A stretch of 64,000 nucleotides of DNA from Adiantum capillus-veneris (lineage: Eukaryota > Streptophyta > Polypodiopsida > Polypodiales > Pteridaceae): NCBI GenBank assembly GCA_014529385.2, contig CM043954.1:96861247-96925246 (forward strand). Reading direction: 5' to 3'. Below are positions 20,349-30,607 of the stretch, in pieces. The notes beneath the pieces are model-generated. The model made no database searches and was not told the origin of the DNA. It was given only the letters and a program-made list of their open reading frames with translations. The position numbers and the translations under genes were made by a program. The stretch's first letter is position 1; every line of letters starts with the position of its first letter.

Positions 20349-20928
20349 TGTTAACCCTCACGGCTCACGGACACCCATCACCTACGATGGACGCGTATTA
20401 TGTATTTGGTAGAGTCAGGTACCGGGCTTGTCGGACCAATAGGAAAAGGGTAAGAGTGATCGCCGATGAGAGGCGCACTTTAACTTGGACATTCAAGGGA
20501 TTAGTTGGTTAAGCATGGGCGCCCAAGTGTGAATGGGGTGAGCTCCTATAAAAGCCAACTAAACCTAATTTTTACTCATTCTCTCATTTGTGCAATTGAA
20601 GAGTGCTCTTGCTCCATCTCCATCTTCTTCTTCTTCACCTCCTTGTGTATGTGTGTGTGTGAGAGAGAGAGGGAGGGAGAGTGTGTGTGTGCGATCGAGC
20701 ATTACGAAGGCACGACGGCGGCGAAGCGGTTGAGCGCGGCACGACTGCAGCTTCTTCTTCATCGCGGCGAGGAATCCACCACGAAGGCGAGCGTAGAGCG
20801 GTGAGTGACACACCCTTTGTTTTCTTGAGCTTGCTAGTTTAGGCTTGTTGTGTGCTTGGAGCCGTTTGTGGCTCGCATACGGTGTATTGGCAAGTCCCTT
20901 GCTTCGACAGTGCGGCAAGGAGCGCACA
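20349..20928 (+). repeat. Ty3-1 5' LTR (580 bp)
   Basis: Starts TGTTAACCCTCACGG and ends GGAGCGCACA. It contains GT and GA microsatellites around 20649-20690. The minus-strand LTR at 54457-55096 is homologous. Confidence 0.95.
20547..20554 (+). promoter_or_regulatory. TATA box in the Ty3-1 5' LTR
   Basis: TATAAAAG lies about 200 bp into the LTR and is conserved at 28871-28878 and, inverted, at 54894-54901. Transcription would begin some 25-35 bp downstream. Confidence 0.75.
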
Positions 20929-20932
20929 TTTT

Positions 20933-20950
20933 TGGCGCCGCTGCCGGGGA
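20933..20950 (+). other. Ty3-1 primer-binding site (tRNA-Asp type)
   Basis: TGGCGCCGCTGCCGGGGA differs by one base from the complement of the plant tRNA-Asp 3' end, as is usual for Athila/Tat elements. It lies 4 bp after the LTR. Confidence 0.85.
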
Positions 20951-21889
20951 TATGCCCTACACTAAGCTCGGTTAGCACTTTACGCTTCCTTGTGATGCAA
21001 TTTCTATCATAGGAAAGGCAGGGAAGGAGTGTGTGGAGATTTCTGTTTTTTGCGTTTTCTGCAATTGCTGTCAAGTTTCAATTTCTGCTATTGTCTGCGT
21101 TTTTTCAATTTCTGCAATTTCTGCATTTTCAAGTTCGGCGTTTTCAATTTCTGCAATTTTCTGCATGTCTACGTTTTTTTCAATTTTCTGCAATTTCTAC
21201 GTTTTTTCTGTAATTTTCTGTATTTTTTGCATACCTGCGTTTTCAATTTCTGTATTTCTGCAAAAAAAAAAAAAAAAGTTGTTTATTTTTTCTCCCAAAA
21301 AAAAAATTAAAAATAATTTTTAAAAAAACAATAAAAAAATTAATTTGAAAATAAAAGTTCGGAAATAAAAAAACGCGAGTGAGCGGGCGGCGAAATTTTT
21401 CGAAAATAAAAAACGCGACTCTTAAAACGGACGGGTTGGTTTGTATAAAAGATAGATCGGGATCATTTGCCCAAGCCCAAGCCCAAGCCCAAGCCCAGGC
21501 CTAGGCCTCAGTCCTCGGTCTTATGATATATACTAGACTCACTCTTATATATATACCCTACTCCCTCAAGAGAGAATGAGAGCATGTGGGACAAGTCCTC
21601 CACTCTCCTCCTTTCTCTTCCCACTTGCACCCTTAGACTTTCTAGTTTGGGCCTAGTTCCCTACTAGAAATTGACAGTTTTAGGGATTCCGAGGGCATAG
21701 AGTGACCAAACGGAGGGCTGTAAAGCAAGGCACAACCCTCTGACCGATACGCTCGTTTCGAGCTATCACACGGCCCATTCCACGACACGCTCTAAAAAAT
21801 CTAGCAAAAAAACAAACAAAAAACACGCTAAAAACTAGTCACAAGGCCTCCTATAGCAACTTTTTGACACCTTAGGGTATCAAAAGCAC
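20951..21889 (+). other. Ty3-1 leader
   Basis: No gene. The region is rich in TTTCTGCAA-like units (21035-21260), A-rich at 21260-21370, with a hexamer array of CCCAAG at about 21470-21498. A related CCCAAG-type array appears in Ty3-2 near 53865-53890 on the other strand. Confidence 0.6.
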
Positions 21890-24115
21890 ATGCACTTACG
21901 CTCTGGGCGGGTGCTAGAACACGAGCATATTGAGGGTGCCTCTGTTCATACGGACACCCATTACCCATCCACGATAAGCTCTAGACCCTCAGCGGGGACA
22001 CAAGGTAGCACCACCCAAGACCCTAAAATAGCCGCTAGTGATTCCTCCTCCGACTCAGAAATCATGGAAGCATACCCTACCCAAAACACTGAGAGAGAAG
22101 GCCATGCACCTCCCGAAGCTCCACAGCCTAATACTAGTATCTTTAGCCGTTTCATGGAAACATTAGGTAGAGCTACTCGCTCGGAACCTGATGCAAATGA
22201 AGCACACGAAGGGGGTGGGGAAGTGGACTCTCCTTTCACATCGCACGTGGACCCCACACCCCCAAAGAGTGTCCATGTGGATATCCTACCAACTTCTTAC
22301 CAAGAAGGCCCTGTTGAGCTGCCTCCTTCAGAAGTTCCCTCTAGAGTACCGTTGGTGACAAGTAAAACCATGGGGAGCAACATTGCTTCTACCTCACAAG
22401 AAACCGTTAACACGTCGACTCTAGAAGGATTGTTCATTAATGATCATTGGACATACGACCTCCACACTGAGGTGTTGACAGATCTACACTCTGGCCACGC
22501 CTACCATGTAGGATGGATAGAGATTGTACAATCCACCTCTAGTGCCACGAGCATCAAAGATCAACAGAAAATGATCTGTAATGTTATCCATGGCATTATT
22601 CAATCCGAAAGGCAAAACCGAGGGGTAAATATACTCTCAACTGGCCCCATGAGATTTCTGGATACGAGCAAGGCTCAACAGCCTACTCTATCACAAATGG
22701 AGACTCCTCTAATGAGCCCCATGGACCCATCTTACGTCATTTCACCTGGGGTCTCTATGCAATCTGAGCCTCCGAGCGACAACTTTAGCTTCCCTAACTT
22801 GGCTCAACCCTCTATCAAGGAAAACACAGTGCTCACTCCAGGGATAAGCCTAACAGAGAATGTACCGATGACATCTACGGTTAGCGCAGTGCCACTACCT
22901 AGTGTCGTAGTACCTAATATGGGGCCTCTACCATATGTGCCTCTAGCCCCTTATGCACACATGGCCCCCACACCTCCAATAGTACCACTTGCTTACGCTC
23001 CTCGAGTGCCGCTCCCTAGCCCTTATCCGAGTGGACCTATGCCCGGTTATGTTCCATATCCTGCATCATCCACACATATGCCAAGACCGATACCCGTTCC
23101 TCTCCCACATATGATTCCAAGAGTACCTCCACCGGCCCTACCTCCTCACATAGGTGACTTGGCAGCGTTTGCTCAAACCATAGGTCGATCTATCGCGGAA
23201 AATATGCGTCATGCATCTGATAGAGAGCCTAGAAGTAAGGCAGTACAAATTGCCAAACTCACGCAAAAATTCAATGGGGACGAAGATGCTAGAAAACACA
23301 TTGAAGTGTTTGAACAAGTATGTGATTCCTTAGGGGAACGCAACGAACTACATAAGTGCAATGCCTTAAGCTTGACATTAAGTGGGAAGGCTGGAGATTG
23401 GTATAGGACCCTAAGGGTGGATGAGAAAACAATCTACCCTACCCTTCGAAGGTTGTTTCTAAAGGAGTACATACGAGAAGGTGTGCTTTGGGGTGTAGCA
23501 TCTCAGCTACAGAAGGCCGAACGTAAGGAAGGAGAGTCAGTAAGAGACTTCATTAGTCGTCTAAAGCACTTAAACTCTCGCTGCCCTGTAAATGAGCGCT
23601 TCAACAATAACCAACTGCTTGATCGATTCATTCGAGGGTTGAGGAATGAAGGAATCTATAATGGACTAGTGATTAGAGGTATCACAACCTGGGAAGATGT
23701 CACTGTCAATGCAATCCAATTAGAGGACAACTTGATGATAGCAGGCATGAGGGTGTCTACCGACACGAGATCCACTAGCTCACAAGCCATTAAGTATGAA
23801 CCCATGACTGCAAAGCCCATTGCCAATGAGCCAAAGGTATTTGAGACATTCTTGACAGACCTCACCAAGGCAATCCAAGAGTCTCTTAAGGATAATCGAC
23901 CCCCTCAAAATAGTCACATGTATCCAAGAAGGGAGCAACAATGGTGTTCCATTTGCTTAGGTCCACATAGCACTAGTGAGTGCCCTACGTTTAGAGTAAA
24001 ATTTAATGGAACTTGCAACGCATGTGGTAGGTATGGTCACCAAGCTAAGGATTGTTTAATGATCAAACGTATGATGGCAAATAGACCACCTGTAGCCTGG
24101 ACGGATGCGCCTTGA
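21890..24115 (+). CDS. Ty3-1 gag (741 aa)
   Basis: The capsid/nucleocapsid precursor. The ATG at 21890 begins MHLRSGRVLEHEH. A long Pro/Ser/Thr-rich disordered part (to about residue 430) precedes a retrotransposon gag domain at about residues 450-620 (KFNGDEDARKHIEVFEQV, then GDWYRTLRV and LDRFIRGLRNEGIY). Two zinc knuckles follow near residues 685-725 (CSICLGPHSTSEC with short spacing, and CNACGRYGHQAKDC, CX2CX4HX4C). The frame closes at a TGA, 24113-24115. The related Ty3-2 has CGA (Arg) at this codon and no stop, so the TGA may be a C-to-T lesion, or a real stop with readthrough into the next frame. Otherwise the gene looks intact. Confidence 0.92.
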   Translation: MHLRSGRVLEHEHIEGASVHTDTHYPSTISSRPSAGTQGSTTQDPKIAASDSSSDSEIMEAYPTQNTEREGHAPPEAPQPNTSIFSRFMETLGRATRSEPDANEAHEGGGEVDSPFTSHVDPTPPKSVHVDILPTSYQEGPVELPPSEVPSRVPLVTSKTMGSNIASTSQETVNTSTLEGLFINDHWTYDLHTEVLTDLHSGHAYHVGWIEIVQSTSSATSIKDQQKMICNVIHGIIQSERQNRGVNILSTGPMRFLDTSKAQQPTLSQMETPLMSPMDPSYVISPGVSMQSEPPSDNFSFPNLAQPSIKENTVLTPGISLTENVPMTSTVSAVPLPSVVVPNMGPLPYVPLAPYAHMAPTPPIVPLAYAPRVPLPSPYPSGPMPGYVPYPASSTHMPRPIPVPLPHMIPRVPPPALPPHIGDLAAFAQTIGRSIAENMRHASDREPRSKAVQIAKLTQKFNGDEDARKHIEVFEQVCDSLGERNELHKCNALSLTLSGKAGDWYRTLRVDEKTIYPTLRRLFLKEYIREGVLWGVASQLQKAERKEGESVRDFISRLKHLNSRCPVNERFNNNQLLDRFIRGLRNEGIYNGLVIRGITTWEDVTVNAIQLEDNLMIAGMRVSTDTRSTSSQAIKYEPMTAKPIANEPKVFETFLTDLTKAIQESLKDNRPPQNSHMYPRREQQWCSICLGPHSTSECPTFRVKFNGTCNACGRYGHQAKDCLMIKRMMANRPPVAWTDAP

Positions 24116-27055
24116 GCTCCTGTATTGATGCCTACTCCACCGCAACACATGGTCCCTAGATCTCAAAATGTTGTACAAGCTACACCGTTACCACCTCCTG
24201 TGCTAGGACCGCAGCCCCCGCATCCAAGAGTCGCCCCTATGAACCAAGTGGGTTGCGAGCCATCAAATGCTTATGCAGATGGCTGTGAGGAGGAAATAGA
24301 CACTAGTATTGCCTACGGACTTGATACATTGGAAGAGTGTCCTATATACTACATGGAAGATTGTTGGGGACAAGTCAAGCCGGTTTATCAAGCTGCTGCT
24401 CTCGCATCCAGAGGTCAAAATATCAACACCCAGGCTAGGAGGCCACCTCTTCAATGCTACGAGTGTGGTGGACCACATCGAGTAGCGGAGTGCCCTATTA
24501 GGCTGCAAAAGAATGCTGCACAGATGCAAATAAATCAAGGGAGCACGTCTGCAATGCCAATACTCACATGTAATCATTGTGGCATAGATCACTTGATTGC
24601 CCAATGCCCCTATAACCCAAATGCGCCTAAAATAACACCCCTGAATTTGGTCGAAATTGCTAGTGTGACATCGCCAATACCACCCGTCGCACCCGCTTAT
24701 GCGATTACACGGTCCATGCTTCAAGGGCCAGGACATATCCTCGAAGAGAGAGATACCGCGTCAGTTATCCAAGCAAAGAAAAAGAAGACACGAAGGAAGA
24801 AGTCGCAGAATACGGAAAATTCAAAGCCAAGTTCCAAAACAAACATAGGAACAGGAGATGACCCCGTGTATATGAATGACCTCGAGGATGATTCAGATTC
24901 AGTCAAGACAATGGAGACTAGAACCAATACCACAAAGGGAAAGACCGACAAGGAAAACCGTAACATGGGACCAAATGAAAACCGAATAAGAGAAAACCAT
25001 AAAGAGCCTCTGAAAACACCACAAGTGTTTCCAAATCCAATCCAAGACCCCCAAGAAAAACCGCAGGGGCAAAAAGGGAAGAATCGTAAAAAGAAGATTG
25101 GAACGTACCCAAACCCAGTAGACGAGATTGAGCAGGTGAAACATCTAAGAGATTTAGTGGAGGAGACTCAAAGGAAACTAGAACCAGAACCCATGCAGGT
25201 CAAAATTCATGACACAGTGTTTCCCACGCAATTTCATCTACCCCACATGAACCATAGACCGTTAGCCATATCTAGTATCATCCAAGAAGGGAGTGAGGAC
25301 AGGACATCAGAAAGTGAGCATACACCTTTCTTGTTGGAAAGGATGTTTAACGAAGGAATACCTGATCCCATTGAGGAATATGAGATTCCATCCTCACCAG
25401 TTCCTAGTCAAGGACCTACACCCTGCAAAACGCCAATGAATGTTTCCAAACTAGTGGACTTCATGTCTTCTGAGGTCCGAACCACGATCATAGCAAAGCT
25501 GTATGGAGATCCTGAGTTATTCCTTGCACTTCGAGCATTCCTTAACGGAGAGCTACGAACGGGATTACCACAGTTTGCGCAACCAAATAGGCCTGACTCG
25601 ATTATGATTGATGAGGAAAATCATGTGCAATCACTTGACTTAGATGGACACGAGTCTGTGATCGAGGTACCCATTAACGAATTAGGGCAGTATTTTGAAG
25701 GCGACGAGTCTAATGCGACCCTACCCATCACTACCAAGGGATTAACTATAAAGGGAATTCTTGATGGTGGTGCGGGAGTTAACATCGTTACAAAAGATTG
25801 TTGGGAATCCATGGGAAAACCCCGCCTCAGTGTTACTAACATTGTGGTAAAGATGGCAAATGGTACCATAGCCAAACCTATGGGGATGCTCAAGGATCTT
25901 AAGATCAAAGTTCTAGGACACAAGGTACGACATACGTTCATTGTAATGGATTTCTCTAAACACCTTATGTCATATGAAATGATTTTAGGACGACCATTCA
26001 TGAGGGAAGCACAAATGGTTCACGATTGGTCTAAAAATCATGTCTATTTGCAATTCCAAGACTCTGTCCTTAGAGTGGATTTGGTGACTGGTAAGGTACA
26101 CCCCTTAGGGAGTAAAACCATTATTGATCATCGCTCTGACACCACAGTTCACTCGGCCCCACTACAATATTGTTACACTTGTAAGAAGGATACAGACATT
26201 GGCCAAGATTCTCCTTATATGGATGTGTTACCGGGTATGACGGAATCAGACAATGTGGATTGGGTCCACCTAGCATCAACCATAGACACTTGGGGAAATA
26301 GGGGGACGACCTGGGTAACACCTGAGGGGGATGAAATGCCTATACCCTTAAATATGCTACAAGCAATGCGTATCGCTTCCGACAAGACTCATCCTAAGGT
26401 AACGAAGAAAACATACAAGTGGGTCCCTAAAGCTTCTTTAGTGACCATAGCTAGTGCTAAAAAACAGAAGCCTTGTAAGAAACGTACCACTCGCTCCAAG
26501 AAAAGTAAGAAAATGTTGCGATGGATCCCTAAACGACTATTGGAAGCCCAAGGCTACTATCAAGGAAATGATCAAATCTGGGTACCAAAACGTAGATTGT
26601 GCTCTTACCTATCACCTGACCCAAGTGAGCCCAATCCCGTAGCTCCAAAACGAATCAATGATTGTGGAAAGAAAAAAATCACAGAATGCTACACACCCGC
26701 TCCCGAGCTAGTTTGGGTACCAAAGAAAGAACGATTTGTTCCACCTAGCTCAGGAAGGGGGGAGTCCCATGAAGCTTCTAGCTCATCATGTAAGACATCC
26801 ATAGAGGTAAAAGCTTCTACACAGCCTCCATCTATAGTAGTGGACCTCCATGAAGCTACAAAAGAATCCACACCTCCCAGTGTTCAAGAATCACCTGATG
26901 AACCACTTCAAGTTCAATCCTGGGAGAGTACCTTACCACCCTTGCAGCTTGACAAGGCACCTAGGGTAATAGAAAACTACTGGCAAAAATCCTCACCTAT
27001 TACCAACTGGAACAATTGGTTTCAAAGGGTGACAAGCTCATTTCAAACGGTATGA
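24116..27055 (+). CDS. Ty3-1 second gag-protease frame, pol-less
   Basis: In the same frame as gag after the TGA; an ATG at 24128 could also start it. It has two more zinc knuckles (CYECGGPHRVAEC, CNHCGIDHLIAQC), a Lys-rich low-complexity part, and a retropepsin-like domain with ILDGGAGVNIV at about 25757 and MILGRPFM near 25980. The usual D-[ST]-G is D-G-G here, and Ty3-2 has the same. Instead of RT the frame passes directly to a basic C-terminal domain with four W-[VI]-P-K motifs (tryptophans at 26420, 26522, 26579, 26714). Compared with Ty3-2, the RT-RNase H-integrase block is missing at about 26375 (MRIAS then DKTHP) without loss of frame. Confidence 0.88.
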   Translation, partial: APVLMPTPPQHMVPRSQNVVQATPLPPPVLGPQPPHPRVAPMNQVGCEPSNAYADGCEEEIDTSIAYGLDTLEECPIYYMEDCWGQVKPVYQAAALASRGQNINTQARRPPLQCYECGGPHRVAECPIRLQKNAAQMQINQGSTSAMPILTCNHCGIDHLIAQCPYNPNAPKITPLNLVEIASVTSPIPPVAPAYAITRSMLQGPGHILEERDTASVIQAKKKKTRRKKSQNTENSKPSSKTNIGTGDDPVYMNDLEDDSDSVKTMETRTNTTKGKTDKENRNMGPNENRIRENHKEPLKTPQVFPNPIQDPQEKPQGQKGKNRKKKIGTYPNPVDEIEQVKHLRDLVEETQRKLEPEPMQVKIHDTVFPTQFHLPHMNHRPLAISSIIQEGSEDRTSESEHTPFLLERMFNEGIPDPIEEYEIPSSPVPSQGPTPCKTPMNVSKLVDFMSSEVRTTIIAKLYGDPELFLALRAFLNGELRTGLPQFAQPNRPDSIMIDEENHVQSLDLDGHESVIEVPINELGQYFEGDESNATLPITTKGLTIKGILDGGAGVNIVTKDCWESMGKPRLSVTNIVVKMANGTIAKPMGMLKDLKIKVLGHKVRHTFIVMDFSKHLMSYEMILGRPFMREAQMVHDWSKNHVYLQFQDSVLRVDLVTGKVHPLGSKTIIDHRSDTTVHSAPLQYCYTCKKDTDIGQDSPYMDVLPGMTESDNVDWVHLASTIDTWGNRGTTWVTPEGDEMPIPLNMLQAMRIASDKTHPKVTKKTYKWVPKASLVTIASAKKQKPCKKRTTRSKKSKKMLRWIPKRLLEAQGYYQGNDQIWVPKRRLCSYLSPDPSEPNPVAPKRINDCGKKKITECYTPAPELVWVPKKERFVPPSSGRGESHEASSSSCKTSIEVKASTQPPSIVVDLHEATKESTPPSVQESPDEPLQVQSWESTLPPLQLDKAPRVIENYWQKSSPITNWNNWFQRVTSSFQTV

Positions 27056-28659
27056 TCTACCCAAGGAAGGGGGGAGTGTTTGCTAACAGTCATCATTCAT
27101 TTGTTTCCCTCTCAACCTTTTTCCCTGACCTCTCAATTCCAATCTTAGGGAATGTACATATAAAGCTTTATACTCACAAAAAAAAACAAAAAAAAAAAGA
27201 GCAAGAGCAATTAGCAAGCGAGTATGCACATTAAAGTCAAAACATTGACTCAGACCTACACATGTCACATTTGGTACAGTGAAACAGAAACCTATGCCAT
27301 AAAACACCTTTGATCCTCATCACTTGAGTGATGGAGGGTAGGTAAGATTAGTACGATAGGAGTGTTTCTGTTTTAGAGTTGAGTGATTAGCAAAGATCTC
27401 TTTTCCCACTAATGTGCCTCCTGGAGGTATTCCTTTTGTTTCCTAGTGTGTACAGGAGCGTGTTGCTATTGATAGGATTTGGATCTTCATGGAACCTTCA
27501 AATCAAGCACGACCATCAACACAAACAGGTGTTTCTTGTCCATTAGCATTGGCCTTATCTTTTTGCATCTATGTTTGTCTGCTTTGATTGTGATTGGTAG
27601 CATAATATTTGGCGCATTGGCTTAGTATCAAACATTTAATTCAATGTAATGTTTTGTCATAGTCACTTGTCTAGGTTTAAAAATCAAGCAGTCCGACTAA
27701 GCTAGTTTGACCAAGCTAGGTATTAGAAATCTTCTCTTAATACCATGGGGAATGCCTTCCTAATAAGCAATGGTTACTTAGGTTCTTAATCCGATTTAGG
27801 CAGCATTGTATGAAATGTACTAGGGCTTTCTAGTGGGCTTAACCCTATCGACCTTTAGCTTAAGTATTATAAAGGGAGTTTACTAATGTGATGAGCCTGG
27901 GGAGTGTAACAATGTTATATGACCCCCCAAAGTTACAAAATTTAAATGATGAAAATGAACAAGCAAAAAATCAAAGTGCCACAATGTAAAATTTTAAGCT
28001 GGAAGAGAAATCTCAGCTTGATTTGGTACTTCACTCACATGTATTGCCTATGGTACTAGAGCCCTAGAGGCTCCCAGTGTGGGCGCTTTTCCTTGAAAAG
28101 CAAAAAACCCAAGGCATACAAAATAAGCACACACATCATAATTGAATCACTGTGAAAAGACCTTGGGGGGTCAAAGAAAAAGTAATCAGTCAGGCGATGA
28201 TTTCATGAGAAATTCCTTTTATGGTAGCTTAACTACAAGGTTTTCTAGATATAGCCTCTAGTCAGCCCTCGAACATGAATACTTGGCTCTCGCGATTAAA
28301 CAACTTAATTGACCACAGAAAATTAAGAAGCTTAGCCATGGTATTAATATTCGATCTCTAGTGCTTTTTGACCGTCAAATTAGCGAGCCCAGACTTGTTT
28401 AATTTTTTGCCTTTACATCTGTTTATGCATTTGATTACATTGCAATTTAATGTTCATTGCTAACAAATTGTTTGTAATTCTTTTACCAATCAATTTTTCT
28501 ATCTAAAACTGCATATGCTTTTTAAGAGAATGCAATTACTGTGCCAATGTTGTTTGATTTTGCAGTGACTGAAGAAGGCTAAGGACATTCATCTCAAATG
28601 CTCTTCCACCTCGACGACCCAGCTTCAACTCAATAGCTTCCGAGGACGGAATCTACATC
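27056..28659 (+). other. Ty3-1 3' non-coding region
   Basis: About 1.6 kb without a credible gene. Most of it (about 27480-28560) is recognisable, inverted, in Ty3-2 at about 42940-44100, so it is a conserved part of the family rather than an insertion. Confidence 0.65.
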
Positions 28660-28670
28660 AGGAAGGGGGG
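28660..28670 (+). other. Ty3-1 polypurine tract
   Basis: AGGAAGGGGGG followed by CA and the TGTTAACC start of the 3' LTR. Confidence 0.85.
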
Positions 28671-28672
28671 CA

Positions 28673-29250
28673 TGTTAACCCTCACGGCTCACGGACACCC
28701 ATCACCTACGATGGACGCGTATTATGTATTTGGTAGAGTCAGGTACCGGGCTTGTCGGACCAATAGGAAAAGGGTAAGAGTGATCGCCGATGAGAGACGC
28801 ACTTTAACTTGGACATTCAAGGGATTAGTTGGTTAAGCATGGGCGCCCAAGTGTGAATGGGGTGAGCTCCTATAAAAGCCAACTAAACCTAATTTTTACT
28901 CATTCTCTCATTTGTGCAATTGAAGAGTGCTCTTGCTCCATCTCCATCTTCTTCTTCTTCACCTCCTTGTGTGTGTGTGTGTGAGAGAGAGAGAGAGGGA
29001 GAGTGTGTGTGTGCGATCGAGCATTACGAAGGCACGACGGCTGCGAAGTGGTTGAGCGCGGCACGACTGCAGCTTCTTCTTCATCGCGGCGAGGAATCCA
29101 CCACGAAGGCGAGCGTAGAGCGGTGAGTGACACACCCTTTGTTTTCTTGAGCTTGCTAGTTTAGGCTTGTTGTGTGCTTGGAGCCGTTTGTGGTTCGTAT
29201 ACGGTGTATTGGCAAGTCCCTTGCTTCGACAGTGCGGCAAGGAGCGCACA
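28673..29250 (+). repeat. Ty3-1 3' LTR (578 bp)
   Basis: Matches the 5' LTR apart from a handful of substitutions and microsatellite length. TATAAAAG is at 28871-28878. Confidence 0.95.
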
Positions 29251-29255
29251 GGATA
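29251..29255 (+). repeat. Ty3-1 target-site duplication, right (GGATA)
   Basis: Pairs with 20344-20348. Confidence 0.93.
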
Positions 29256-29467
29256 CGATCAAGTTGATATCAAACCTTTGAAACGGCTTAGCAGTAATAA
29301 CCCTAGGATTGGAATCTATTGTTGGGAGGATAGGAACATCAAGGTTCTTTTATGGACCTCTCATGCCAAGTCAGGCCAGTTAACACCCATGAAGATCATC
29401 TATATCTTCAAGATAAAAAACAAGGGTCCATCAGATCTACCATCTTACCTATTTAGATATTTTTTAT
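29256..29467 (+). pseudogene. Element 3, first ORF, 3' half
   Basis: Continues the 20101-20348 frame (QVDIKPLKRLSSNNPRIGIY, then SHAKSGQLTPMKIIYIFKIK) to a stop near 29467. The gag frame starts just after. No recognised domain. Confidence 0.5.
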
Positions 29468-29482
29468 AACAATAACTTTGTT

Positions 29483-30607
29483 ATGATGAGTCTTGAGGAG
29501 GCAGAATAGATTAGATACCAAGGATACTCTATAAGAGATTGGATATTGGGACAAGGACCTGATCCTATTTCAAGAGAGGAAATCCACGAGGAATCATTTG
29601 GGAGCAATGTTAAAAAACCTGAACCTACCTCATCACCAAAAAAACCGAGTGACATTAGATCCAGTGCAGGGCTATATGAGTCACTATTTCCAACAAATTG
29701 GTTTGAAGGACTTGAGACAGGACCAACTACCATAAGAGTTGGAGTTGAGCTGAACAGACGTGTCAGACAAGCTGATTTTCAAAAATGGGTCAAAAAATAC
29801 AATAAATTTGGAGAACCATATGACCACTTAGCTAGCTTCAAGCAAGTACTGAGAGCAAAATGCAAATTTGATTTCCACACTCAATTTGAGGAATTTGATA
29901 TGAGTTTAGAAGCAAAATATCTGACATGGTTCCAAAACATTCCACCAAGGGCAATCATGGATCTAAATACATTAGCTCATGAATTTGTAGCTGCATGTTC
30001 CAAAATTGGGATTAAACATAACATTATAGCTCAAATCTATAGCTTCAAATAGAAACAAGTTGAGTCTCTTAGGGATTGTGCAACTAGGATGAACCAATAC
30101 ATTGCAAGATGCCCAGAATTAGAAATACCAACAGAAGAAAGATTAGTGTCATTGTTTCTAGAAGGATTGCTCAATAAATAACTTTATGCTATATTGTATA
30201 GCAAGAAGCGTACGACCCTAGAAGAGTGTGTATCAAATGCTAATGAGTTGGGAGACAATTGTGATATTTTCAATAAAGGAGATGTCCCGAAGGATACTCC
30301 GGGTGAGAAAACAGCATCCACAAAACCAACACAAATGGGAGCAACTGCTGCAGCACCACTTACATCCATAGAAGACATGCTCAAAATAATGAACGAAATG
30401 ATGAATAATATGCAAAAATATCCTATGAGAGGACCTGGGCAAGGGATACATCAACAGGGACAACCAATTAGGCCGCAAAAACGGTGTACTATTGAGGGTA
30501 AATGGACAAACCATGAGACCGATGAGTGCTATTATCAGCCAAAGTACAATGGAAATGTTCAATATGTGTCTATGAGACCACAAGGACAACCCATGTACAA
30601 ATATTAG
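29483..30607 (+). pseudogene. Element 3 gag with in-frame stops
   Basis: One frame from the ATG at 29483 or 29486. It carries a retrotransposon gag domain: ASFKQVLRAKCKFDFHTQFE, LTWFQNIPPRAIMDLNTLAH, EFVAACSKIG, then VESLRDCATRMNQYIARCPE and LVSLFLEGLLNK. Stops fall at 29507 (TAG), 30050 (TAG), 30179 (TAA) and 30605 (TAG). All are explicable as CAG/CAA to TAG/TAA. A glutamine/methionine-rich linker follows the domain. Capsid role by family; this copy is inactive. Confidence 0.75.

Larger units (their letters stand above)
20349..29250 (+). mobile_element. Ty3-1: complete LTR retrotransposon of Athila/Tat type lacking RT, RNase H and integrase
   Basis: An 8,902-bp element with LTRs of 580 and 578 bp that are almost identical, a tRNA-Asp primer site, a polypurine tract and a perfect 5-bp target duplication. 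Coding capacity is one long frame, 21890-27055, broken by a single TGA, covering gag, four zinc knuckles, a retropepsin-like domain and a C-terminal basic domain. There is no reverse transcriptase or integrase anywhere. The LTR identity suggests a recent insertion, so the family is or was mobile with pol supplied in trans, presumably by a relative such as Ty3-2. Confidence 0.93.

Noticed and set aside
20933..20950. tRNA gene fragment
   Set aside because: It is the primer-binding site complementary to tRNA-Asp; no cloverleaf surrounds it.
20505..21074. Open frames in the Ty3-1 LTR (and the matching set at 28900-29249)
   Set aside because: They come from microsatellite and LTR sequence and are repeated only because the LTRs are.
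20349..29250. Ty3-1 as an autonomous retrotransposon
   Set aside because: No RT, RNase H or integrase motif in any frame between the LTRs.
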